Source of the DNA: Saururus chinensis
Lineage: Eukaryota > Streptophyta > Magnoliopsida > Piperales > Saururaceae
Assembly: GCA_035235625.1 (NCBI GenBank)
Contig: CP141146.1
Span: 21,632,501 to 21,696,500 of the forward strand
Direction of reading: 5' to 3'
Length of the DNA stretch: 64,000 nucleotides
In this document: in pieces, positions 46,801 to 57,600 of the stretch
How positions within the stretch are numbered: position 1 is the first letter of the stretch
Layout of the letters: each line of letters starts with the position of its first letter
Program-made: the position numbers and the translations under genes
The notes under the pieces: model-generated
The model's database searches: none
Told to the model about the DNA's origin: nothing
The model's input: only the letters and a program-made list of their open reading frames with translations

Positions 46801-48886
46801 CGTTGTGGACACGTGTAATACACTGCCCTAAACCCTGAGAATTAGGGTTATTCCCCTTATTTCCTATGACACTATGACTTGTCAAGGTCTTTGTGTCACT
46901 TAGTGGTCACACCCCTTCCTTTCGATGTCATTTAACATTAGTATAGCGTACCCTAATGCTTGGTAGTCAGGTTATTAGTTTCGACAGAAATGGAACATAC
47001 TGCCCCTAAGGGCATTAGGGTAATTCTACTACCTATGATATAGTAACCACCCTTGGGTCATTTGGTCATCTCACTACCCTTCTATTTATTTTAAGTCATT
47101 AATATCTCAGAAGGCTCCACTCTCAAACTAACTCATGCTTCCATTCACACGAATGTGGGCGGTTCACTCGAAGGGGTATTTCTATTATTTTGTTCAAAGC
47201 CTTATTGACATCTAGTAGGTCTAAAATTGGGCTTGAGGGTACTAATTGACTTCATGGACTCGGTGTAATTTTCCTGGCATGTGACAGGGTCGTGAACCTC
47301 TTTAACTGACCTTGGTTGTCTTAATGGTTTACGATTAACCCTAGGGGAAAAATGGTCAATTACCTATTCACTGGAATTTTTTCTCACTAACTGGTTTGGT
47401 TTATATATATGGTATACATTAAACTCTTACTGAGAATTTTCCCAATTTTTAAGATCACTCATAAGCCACTGAATCGGAGCCCCTAAGTCAGGTAAGTAAA
47501 TATTGCATGGTAATTTAACTATAAGGGGTAAAAGAGTTATTTTATAGCTGTAAGATTTTTCCCCGGCCTGAAACTTGGTCAGGTACTCGACATGCTCCTC
47601 CAATCGTTAGGTAGTTTTTTCAAATTTTTATAATATCTAAAGCATCCTGAACTGGACTCGGTTAGTCCCATTATTATTTTTTTACTCTTTTTTTTTTAAT
47701 CGGATGGACCGGTGATTAAATCCCCGGTCCAATAGTCGTCTTCCTCATGGAGACAACTATGGGAATAACCATGGCGGTGCTCAAGGTGGTGCTGGTGGTG
47801 TTTGGTCTCCGTCCAAGCCAAGATCTCCCCGTCGATGGCCGAGATAACCTCTTGTCATCGCTAGGTCGTGGAGGCTAAGTCTGTGCGCTGCCCCTCCTGA
47901 TCATTCCCTCCTTTCTTTCTGATCTTTCTCTGGATTGAGTCGCTGATGGTCCAAACTACGGCCTCCGTCTTCCACCCAACCAATCCCAGAGGCATCCCAC
48001 GAATAGGTGGTGATCCAGTCGAGTTTTCACGGTGTCTGCACCTTCGCCACCACTAGATTTGGACCGAACGGAAGCTCTGCTTTGCACAGCTTTTTGAGCC
48101 AATCCTGGCATCTCAAAATGTTGCCGACAGAACACCGACAACGGTCAACTATGGCAAGTGAAACATCAGCTTCTGATCATATTTGAAAATGGAGCAAAGA
48201 TTCCACCTTTGGATCAAGGAAGTGATTCCATGATGTAGAAATCGGGGTTCGATAATGATCGGACGATTTCGTCAAGGACGAATCTGGCTTGAAGTCCTCA
48301 TCATCATAAGCTCCCATGGATTAATAATTAATATACATCTTAATTATTTTAAAACTATTAATCAGGTTAAGTTTCTTACCTCGCTGAATCCATAGTTTTT
48401 GCACAGTCCCTCATAATCTTCATCGCTGGCTACCGCAGCTCCTAATCTCTCCACTTTTTCCAGCCCCAAAAATCCCCTTGAAATAAGCCTTCCCTATCTA
48501 TTTATACACATGGGGATTAAGAACCCTAATCCCCTTAGAAATTGGGTCAAACTACCCCACTTAGACAACCTAACTGGGTCTCTAAAAAATAATTTCATCA
48601 CTTTACTTAACCAGACCCGTATAGTGATTTAAACAGACAATTTGTACATCCAATTCGGATAAATGGGCCTTGTGCGCTATATTCAACTTCGAACGGTTGT
48701 ATCTCCCTCATCCAAACTCCAATTTTCATGTTCTTAGTGGCGTTACGAAGCTCTTTTTGTCTATTTTCCATCCATATAGGTATCAACTACTAATTATCTG
48801 ATCAAGTTATTCTCATGAAAAGGTCAAGGAATCCAACACCTTGGTCGACTTCTAAAATTTAGAAAATTCTCGGATGTTATAGAGAG
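43872..48886 (-). mobile_element. Retroelement block (43877-48881) in the inverted repeat, flanked by GAGAG
   Basis: On the minus strand it starts TATAACATCCGAGAATTTTC (48881), close to the TGTAACATCCCTGAATTTTC start at 34878 with one change in the terminal TG, and ends GGTCGTGACA (43877). GAGAG flanks both sides, but the host sequence is GA-rich, so this alone is weak; the continuous inverted-repeat arm across the gap is the better proof of insertion. Blocks at 45985-46035 and 46280-46600 match the families at 15850 and 7300. No coding region was seen. A forward LTR appears nested at 44260-45506. Confidence 0.7.
44260..45506 (+). mobile_element. Nested forward LTR, probably solo
   Basis: It starts TGTAAGAACTC and ends GGGGCGTGACA. 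Flanks are GAACT (44255-44259) and GAACA (45507-45511), 4 of 5. 45005-45065 (ACTGAGTTTCATACTCACC, then GGGGCTGCATGG) matches the block at 38765 in the 4.4-kb LTR, same orientation. The boundary is moderately supported. Confidence 0.55.
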
Positions 48887-48990
48887 AGGAGGAGAGGAGA
48901 GAGGAGAGAAGGAGGAGGGAGAGGGGAGGAGGAAAAAGGAAGAGGAGGAGGAATAGGAGAGGAGGTGGCATAAAAAGGGAGGGGGAGAAG
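48882..48990. repeat. Right arm of the inverted repeat, outer part (GA-rich)
   Basis: Purine-rich continuation of the right arm, the complement of the pyrimidine-rich 42814-42960. Confidence 0.75.
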
Positions 48991-49878
48991 GCGACGACAG
49001 AAGAAGAGGTGAAGATGAAATTAGTTAAAGCAGAGCCAGTGTGAAGATGACGAAGTTGATGTCAAAGGCGACGGTCAATGTCAGAGGTGGCAGAGTTGAA
49101 GTTGGAGCTACTGAAAATGAAACGTAATGGGTTAGTAAAATTATAAAGAAGAAAATGGAAAGATGATATTTTAAATAATTTATGCTATGTGTAGAGGTTT
49201 ATGTGTATATATGGCTATTTTGTATGTGAGAATATAAGATATTTTGTATAATACTTTATATCTTAGGGTTATTTTGGTAAATTGTTCAAATATTAGGGTT
49301 AAGCTATAATCTTGGTTATTCAAATAAACTATTTGGGTTTTTTTAATCATATTTGTTATCAATTGTTGATAAAAATATTTCATTTAATTCCTCTTGGATT
49401 CCGAGTTTTTACATGATAGAACAGACCGAAACCGAATAAGCTCAGTTCCTACTTCCTCCAAACTGAATAAGAAATCAATTTGAGTCAATTTCAAATCGAT
49501 CTGGATTCTAGATTTTTGTTGAATCCCACCACCCGGCCAATAATTTGCCCTTTTACGAATTAACCTACTCATGTCATTATTAGTGTCTGTATATCACAAT
49601 AAAAAACAGGTTGTTTAATTTTTTTTACAACAAAGTGGCGCACAACCCGCAGTGGGTCTCAAGCTCCTATCCAACGTGGGACCTCTTCCATAATAGTTTA
49701 AGAGTGAGTCGGCAATCAGAACAAAGTTGGTTGGCGTCATGATTTTCGCCGCAAAGACTACGGCGGAAAAAAGCTGCAGAACACGGTAATTGGCAGCGAA
49801 CGACATGTCTCGTGTCGGTGCAGGTAACCCCGTGCCGACAGCTTAGACCTTTGCAAATATGCCGTCTTAATTATATTC
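48991..49878. other. No gene recognised; includes a dispersed repeat at 49732-49860
   Basis: GGCGTCATGATTTTCGCCGC at 49732 and the CGTGTCGGTGCAGGTAA phrase near 49812 parallel 40481-40570. 49020-49120 has GAAGATGA/GGCGACGG-like repetition without a frame. Confidence 0.45.
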
Positions 49879-50071
49879 TCATTGTTTTAAATTAATATTT
49901 TATTATAATAAAAAAATTATTTTATATTAATAATTTTATTTTAATTAATTTAAAGAATTAAATACTTAAAAAAGAATTTTTTCAGCTTATATTTTTTCTC
50001 TCGCTGTAGGTTTTACTATTTAATAAAATTATTATTTTTTAAACATAACTATTAATATAAGATAAAAGGAG
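49879..50071. mobile_element. Stowaway-like MITE copy
   Basis: The right end ATAAAAGGAG is followed by TA. The interior (ACTTAAAAAAGA, a CAGCTTATATTTT variant, ACTATTTAATAAAA) parallels 33908-34083. Confidence 0.5.
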
Positions 50072-50085
50072 TATATATATATAAT

Positions 50086-50265
50086 ATTTTTTATTTTAAA
50101 TTAATTATTTTAAATAAAAATATTTGTTTTATATTAATAATTTTATTTTATTAAATTTAAATAATTATATACTTAAAAAAGAGTATTATAAGCTTATTTT
50201 TCTTCTTAGATGTCGGTTTCACTATTTAATAAAAAATATTAATTTTTAAATATATATAAAACAAA
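50086..50265. mobile_element. Stowaway-like MITE copy, ends degraded
   Basis: The core AAGAGTATTATAAGCTTATT near 50178-50200 is identical to that at about 34005, followed by CACTATTTAATAAAA. Terminal repeats are not clear. Confidence 0.45.
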
Positions 50266-51850
50266 TAAGTGTATTATAAAACTTTCAAATTCTAAGAATG
50301 TGACTCATATTTTATACTATCTATCCATATTTTACCCCTACTTGACTTATCCTAATTGCAATAAACTAAAGGTATTAGAATTATAATCTCCGTTTTTTAG
50401 AGTATGTTGATTTTAATTTTAAAATATTATATCTTACACTTCTGAGTTTGGATTTATATGTTCTTGATATAGTTGAAAAATTCTTGATAAATTTTATCAA
50501 ATAAAATCCCACATGACCATATTTTTTTGAACTTTTTGGTAAGGCCTTTATATATAGCTCACTTTTCCTTAATAATTTTTTATATTTTTTACATAATTAT
50601 ATATATTCAGATTTACGTATTTTTAACAACCTTTAAAAACTTCCAAAGAGCTCTATCAAATGAGACTCATTGCAAAATTGGTCTTGAATATTAATAATGT
50701 GATCTCTAATATAAAATCTTTCAATATTATTGTCTTCGCTGACCTATGATATAATATTTAGCCAATGAGATTTGAATTTATAGGCATCTACTATAAGTAT
50801 ATGTGGGTTAGTATAGAGCTTGTTTATATAATTAATTATGATTGTAATCTTCAAAACAATGCATTATAACTATATCATGTAAAGAGACCTTTATTTAATA
50901 CATATTTTATTTTGTCTAATATACATTTACACTCATAATGTGTGTGCATTTATGCTAGTTCATATTAAATACATTTTTGCCCATGCATGAATGGTATATG
51001 TATTTGATAGCGTGTCCACATTTCTTAGGGCTACAAGTGATAGTACCACGACTCACACTACTGAGACTGCTTGAAGCAAATACCCCACGTGGAAAAGGGC
51101 CCATCCCATAGCATTTTTAATACTCCTTGCGAACAATGCACCTATTATAAAGAATGCATGAGAGCCCTTCATTTATAAGATCAATGATGCAGATACTAAT
51201 GCGCATTAACATTAATAGTATTAATACTAACGTATTATAACATATACATTATTGATCTCAAATATTAAGGACTCCCATGTATTTTTTACACTAGGTGCAT
51301 TGTAAATAGGGAGCATAGAAAATACTTTCCTACACTAACTGTTGTACCAATCTTCTAATTGTTGCTCTTATAATAATGATATGATAATCTCTAGATTAAA
51401 ATAATAATAATTTATACAATATTACTAAACAATGCTGTATACTTACATTGAGCGTGGCGTATTGAATGGAGCCTCACCTGTTGAGGTGCATAAGTTATTA
51501 GATACCGAGTTGTCGACCTTTTTTTTATAGCAACAATACAAGTATGGATCTTGAAAATCGATAATACACACTAACATATGTTAATTTAAGTGAAAGAAAT
51601 CTCTTACTTATATTAAAGCGTGCACTATAGCGGATGCAAAGTGGGAGTAACTATGAAAGTATACTAATAATTTACCGTGGCGGTTGGGTTGAATTACAGC
51701 GATGTACCCGACGGTCCCCCCAGCCGAGGAAAAACGACAAAATGCGAATCACGGCCAGATGGCCGACCGGTTACAACCGGTCACTTCCTCGCCACCGACA
51801 CCGCTCCTGGTCACCGCGCCAAAGAGTGGCTCGTACGCCGAACCGAGGGA
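50266..51850. other. AT-rich upstream region, no gene recognised
   Basis: Strongly AT-rich to about 51640, then an abrupt rise in GC content toward the promoter of the downstream gene. 51300-51345 (a TAGAAAATACTTTCCTAC phrase) resembles 26300-26330. Confidence 0.4.
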
Positions 51851-51857
51851 CAGTTCT

Positions 51858-51863
51858 TATAAA
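51858..51863 (+). promoter_or_regulatory. TATA box of the gar2-like gene
   Basis: TATAAA in CTTATAAACCC, in a GC-rich stretch upstream of the leader exon. It predicts a transcription start about 30 bases on, near 51890. No initiator or CAAT element is claimed. Confidence 0.55.
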
Positions 51864-51889
51864 CCCGACCCCTTTCGCGAGCTGCGAGT

Positions 51890-52038
51890 CTGTCCCGCCG
51901 AATCATCAGAAGCTCCGGGACCTCGATAATCGGCCGGTATCTACAGTAACCGGCGGGAAAGATTCCGGCTTCTGAAGCCGGCGGGAGGGAGCTCGAACCC
52001 GCATTGGAAGATTCTGCGGAGGAAGCGAGGAAAATTGG
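51890..52038 (+). other. Predicted non-coding first exon
   Basis: GC-rich leader between the TATA box and a good donor (TTGGG then GTGAGAG, GT at 52039). Frames starting in it do not connect to the main protein. The start is inferred from the TATA spacing. The following intron would run to an acceptor near 54620, about 2.6 kb; other donors in 52030-54500 cannot be excluded. Confidence 0.5.
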
Positions 52039-53138
52039 GGTGAGAGTTTCTGTCAGTCACTCTTTGGTTTTTTGTCGTTCGTTTCGGACTGTCTCGGGAA
52101 GAAGACAGGCTTCAGCTGCGCTTTTCTTCTTGTTTGGCTGTAAAATTCACCTGAGACGAAAATGGCGATTCGTTTTTGCTTTTGTCTTTGTCTGGTGGGT
52201 TTACAGGCATGTGGTTGCCGGTGCCAATGCGTTTTCCGTGTTTTTGTTGTGCTGTCTGGTTGGTGGCTGTGCTTGAGCTGGAAAGGCTTTTCGTTGGCGG
52301 TTGTCCGAAGCTCGTTGGTGGTTTTTTAGCTTCTTTTCCATGATAGGTTTCTTCAAAATGTCTTGGTCAGTTGGTGCTGAAGTTGGTCTACTGTGCAGCG
52401 ATGCTTCGGCGCCTCCTGCATCTTTAGTTTCTGCTGCTCTTTGCCCTCTGTCTCATGTTTGGGTGCGTCGGTCTAGCATTTATTTGTTTTGGCTCTTTCG
52501 AAGTTTAATTTTCAATTGTTAATGATGGGTCTCTTCAGATTAAGATGGTTTTATCTCTTGGGCTTGGATTTGAGCTGACATTTCATCGTTAGTGCGTGGC
52601 TTTCATTTGATCAAGTCAAGAACATGTATATCTATTGTGTAGTTGAATAGAATTCTAGTTTCTCGCCAGTAAGATCTAAAATTCGTATTCCCCATCTCCA
52701 CTGCTTTGATACCACAGCCGTCAACAAAGGGAATCTTATATATTAATATTATATTCTAGCATTATCCACTGCATTTCTACTTGACTGCGTTGTTCGTTAG
52801 AGATTTTCGATTTCAGTTAGAAATTTGATCTCAGGTAGCAGATTATTTGCATGTGGATCAGTAATCAGGATATTGACTTTACTGTGATAATGGATCTGTT
52901 TTTGCTTCCTTGATTACATTTTCAACAGCTTTGGAGAATCCGTGGCAGATCTAAAAACTTTGCTCTGTGTACAGCTAGCACTTTTAGAATAAGTTTTAAT
53001 GCATCTCCAAGGCCTGAAGCTGCTTACATTTGACCTGGGCAGGAGTTTCACATGTATATTCATAAAAGTATAAGGCGGTTTTTGTATTAGCTAGGAGAAA
53101 GAAGGAAAGCGCATACTTTGATGGTTGTATGGGTGGGG

Positions 53139-53404
53139 TGTTTGAATATAAAAGAAATAAATAAGATATCCCCTTCCTAATGGCTTGAGCAGTTTGAGAA
53201 ACTTTATCTTACATGGTATCATAGCTTTAGGTTCTGGGAGGTCCTTGGTTCAAGTCTTGGTGGAGACATTTATACCCCAGTTGTGTTTCACATGCTGAGC
53301 TTGACAGACACTTGCATGTGAGAGGGGTGTTAGAATTTAAAAGAAATATATAAGATTTTCCCTTCCTAATAGCTCGAGCTACTGGGAAACTTGGTTTTCT
53401 TACA
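53139..53404 (+). mobile_element. Miniature LTR retrotransposon (TRIM/SMART-like), 266 bp
   Basis: LTR 1 at 53139-53213 (75 bp) starts TGTTTGAATATAAAAG and ends TTATCTTACA. A primer-binding site TGGTATCATAGC follows at once (53214-53225, initiator Met tRNA type). After about 100 bases comes a polypurine tract GTGAGAGGGG (53318-53327), then LTR 2 at 53328-53404 (77 bp), starting TGTTAGAATTTAAAAG and ending TTTCTTACA. All retroelement signals are present with no coding room. The flanks TGGGG and CAGGG do not match well, so it is old or the edges shifted. It lies in the leader intron, in sense orientation with the gene. Confidence 0.85.
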
Positions 53405-54646
53405 CAGGGCATGTGATGTACCTACCATTCATTAAGAAGCTATGTACCATAGCTTGTGCTAGCGACATTTTCATGAATTTGAACCGATATCGGAATATTT
53501 CACATTGATACTGTATACTATACGAAAAAATGGTATCCAATTAATTTTTTAAAGAAAAGAAGAAAGCTTTGCTTTTGAGGTTTTTAAACTTCAACTATGT
53601 ATGTGTAGGATGAGTATCTTTACCTCTCAATGTAGAAATTGTATGAATATGTAATATAATAGTGCACAGGCAACTATGCATCACCAATTGGTGAGGAATT
53701 TCATTTGTTTACCTCTCATGGCTTCAGCAGCAAGATTTTGACGTCTCAGCTTTCATAAAGTAATGCATGTTGAGTTATTTTAGCTTGTCATAACTCCAGA
53801 GAGGCGTAATATTCCTTGTATCTATTAGTAAGATGAGTTTCGTAATGTCAATCACATTGGCAAGCTTTGTTTTTCATTTGATTGATACAATTAAAATTAC
53901 ATTCTCCCGTGGCTTGAAAATTTTTCATCACTCATTTGTAGTTTACATGCCTTGGGAAGTCAAATATCAAGAATAATTTCTTAACCTCTGTTGAAGGTAT
54001 GTTTTCCTAAGGAATCTAGAGTGATATTCATATACTGCAATATGTATTTCTTTGTTTTCCTTGATGGCAATCAAAATAGAACATAGCTTGTTTGACAAAA
54101 TTTGTGCATGATTCTTGGTAGACATGATGGGCATGCTGCATTTGAGCCTCATCCATGTTGACTTGATGGGCTATTAGAAAGTAATCTTTTTCATGTCTTT
54201 TCTTCATTTATGTAAATATGACAGATGGAGATTGTCAAAGTCTGCTACTTTGATTTTCATTGTAAAGTACAAATGGGTCGATCTTATTTTTTGGCACATA
54301 AAATATATTGATTTTATTAATAAAAAAGGGGCAATTTTATTGATAAAAGAAGGATTGATTTTGTGGCTGATTCTACTCTGCCTTGTACTCTTGATGTTGT
54401 GTTTTGAATATTCGTATGGGTAGCTGATTTCTGTGTTTATTTCAGAGTATTTCACATCACGTGGCTGAGGAAGCTTGGAAAAAGTAATTTTCCTGAAGCC
54501 AAGTTTCTCCAATTTGATAGGAATTTCTCAAAATATCTTCCAAATGAATGCTAAGATTCCATGAAACCATTGGTTTGGCTTGTCTCATCCTGGTCTGTAG
54601 CTTCTGATTGTGGTTGCATAGCTGCAAAGGTGGAAGCTATGAAAGT

Positions 54647-57600
54647 ATGAAGGAAAAGTACAAAAAGACTTCTTCTATCCAGAATAAGCAAACAAAACTC
54701 TCTGCCAAAGATGAGAGAAAAGAGCGTAAACAGCATTCAGTGAAAGATCAGAAGCCTCTCCACACAAAAGAAATTAAACATAAGACATTGCTTCCAGCAG
54801 CATCTTCCACTACTGCAGAGAGTGACTTGAATTCCAACACAGATTCTTCTGATGTTTATGAGAACGTCTCTGTCCATTACCTGGATGATATGGATAGGTC
54901 AGAAGAGTCAGTGATGGATGCTAAAGATAGACAGGAGGACTTGACAACAGATACAAAAGAGAGTGCGGAGGAAATTATAGGTGATGAAAAAGAGAAAGCT
55001 GTGGAGGAAGTAATACCAGATGCAGGAGCTACTCAAATGGTTGAGAATATTATTGGAAATGAAAAAGATGACAGTTCAAGTGATGGGTGCAAAGAAGGAG
55101 AGTCTGAAGGTGAAACTGCAAAAGATTCCACTTCGTCTCAGGAGGAAACAAAGAACAAGGTGGAACGTGCTTCAAGGGTACCAAAAAATTTGACCAAAAA
55201 GCCTCCATCAGAAAGCTGTCCACGTTCATCAAGGGGAAGAACTGATCGACAAGGGTCTGCGGCACTCCATTTTAAATCTACTCCAAAACAATCTCATAAA
55301 GGGGATCCAAGAGATTTGGACAACAAATCCAAGAACATGAAAGTCCATGCTGTTGATTCATCTGAATTATCTGATGGCAGTGAAGATGGCCATAATGAAG
55401 AGAGAAAGGAAGTAGATGCCTCTGATGAGACATGGAATGGTTTGCAAAGGGTTGAAATAGACGAAGAAGCAGGTGACACTGAAGAGAATGGATATGAAGA
55501 AGATAAGATGAGAACTGAACAGAAGATGGAGGAGATGGAAGAGAGAATCGACAAACTAGAAGAAGAATTGAGGGAGATTGCTGCTCTGGAGATTTCGCTT
55601 TATTCTGTTGTGCCAGAACATGGAAGTTCGGCACATAAGGTCCACACACCTGCTAGGCGTCTTTCTAGGTTCTACATTCATGCTTGCAAGCATTGGACAC
55701 AAGACAAGAGAGCCAGCATTGCTAAAAACACAGTGTCAGGGCTCGTCCTGATTGCCAAGTCATGTGGTAGTGATGTTCCACGGTATGGAGCTTATGCACC
55801 TCTCTTTTTACTGTTAGTGGTGTCAATCTTTGATGGTCAGGAGATTCTGCAGCTTAGTGTTAGTCTTGTTCTTTCTTTACCAAAAAAAAACACACTCTCG
55901 CTATGTTATTGACTCATTGTAGTTTTTCCAAATTGAAGGTTGACTTTTTGGTGGTCAAACACAGTGGTGCTAAGAGAAATTATTACCCGAGCTTTTGGTG
56001 GTGCACGCCCGCCACATCGTCATGGAAGATTTACTGAATTAAATGGTGGTGGAAAGAGAATTGATGGAAAGTCACCCGTCAAATGGAAAACTAATGGCAC
56101 CAACAAACAATTGAAAACATTTGTTTTTTTGCAATCTATAGATGACTGGCAGGAGACTAGCACAGTCATAGCTGCATTAGAGAAGGTCGAATCCTGGATA
56201 TTTTCGCGATTAGTGGAATCGGTGTGGTGGCAGGTAAAACTTGCTGTATTCTTATAACCTCTCCATTCCTCTCTTTGGAATATTCACTTAATTGTCTTGA
56301 TATAAGCTATCGCTTGGGCAAATATAGTTTGAGATGTCTTTTTGCAGTCATAAATTGATTCTAGGCATTTGTCAAATGGATTACATCTGGTCAAATATAT
56401 TTATTAGGCGTTGGCTTTGGTGTCATAAGTTGATTTTAGGCATTTCTCAAATGGATTACATTTTAGTATTTTTCTTCTTCTAAGTTTGTCTTACTTCAGA
56501 ACCAATAAATATGTTACCAAGGTATAAACTATAACGTTTTCTGACTGCTTTGATAATTTCTCACGTTTCACATAGAAGAAAGTGCTTACAGAGCAGGTGT
56601 TTCATCTCACTATTATTATTGGAGTGAAATTACAAGCATGTGGTACTGTTAATGAATGAACATTTGATATTTGCATGATGCTCTTCTCGTCTGATGATTC
56701 AGATACAACTTAAAACATAATATCTTAGTTCCTTTATCTTTCTCAGAAAGAAAGAGATACAGTACAAGTCTTGCGTATATTACTGAGTGGTGTTTTAATC
56801 TTTTGTATGGCTTAGACCTTAACTCCTCACATGCAATCTCCAGTCGAGGACATGTACTTAGAGAAGGGTTATGGCCGGTTGTTAGGACCAGCATTGGGCG
56901 ATCAGCAACAGGGTAGCTTTTCTATCAATCTTTGGAAAAGTGCTTTCCAGGACGCCTTCCAGAGGCTCTGTCCGGTCCGAGCTGGGGGGCATGAATGTGG
57001 TTGTTTACCTGTATTGGCTAGAATGGTATGCCATTAAATAATCTCAATTCACTTTCTGACAATAAATGTTGACTTTATTCTTTTTTGAGAATTAGCTACA
57101 TGTAGAATTAGTATCTCTCCTTTGACAGTTGGCTGTGATCAGGTCATGGAGCAGTGTGTAGCCAGATTAGACGTTGCCATGTTCAATGCAATTCTACGTG
57201 AGTCAGCTTATGAGATCCCCACTGATCCTGTATCAGATCCTATTGTTGACTCCAAAGTACTGCCTATTCCTGCTGGGCATTTGAGCTTTGGATCTGGCGC
57301 ACAACTGAAATACTCTGTATGTATATATGCTTCTTCTTCTTCTTTTACTTGTCTTTTTTTGCTTTTGTGTTTCTACATCTAGCAGTTAGCCTTTTCTTTT
57401 AGCATAAAATCATTATATTTGTTATATTATTAATAAACTCATAGCTTGTCCATCTGAATAATTAACCATACAGATCTCTCATATGGTAAAGGAACAAAAG
57501 GCTCCTATCCAGAATGCTGTAACACAACAGAAACCAATATATGATGCTAATAAGGCCTGAACTTCCTTGAAGCTCTAACATCTGTTTTTTTTCCTTTATC

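Noticed and set aside
53205..53280. tRNA-like text (GGTTCAAGTC box)
   Set aside because: No cloverleaf can be drawn; it is the primer-binding site and interior of the miniature LTR element.
54608..54646. Earlier start of the gar2-like protein in the same frame
   Set aside because: The upstream codon is TTG with a stop just before it, and an acceptor lies in between; no ATG.
55278..55649. 123-residue antisense frame
   Set aside because: Shadow of the real coding exon on the plus strand.
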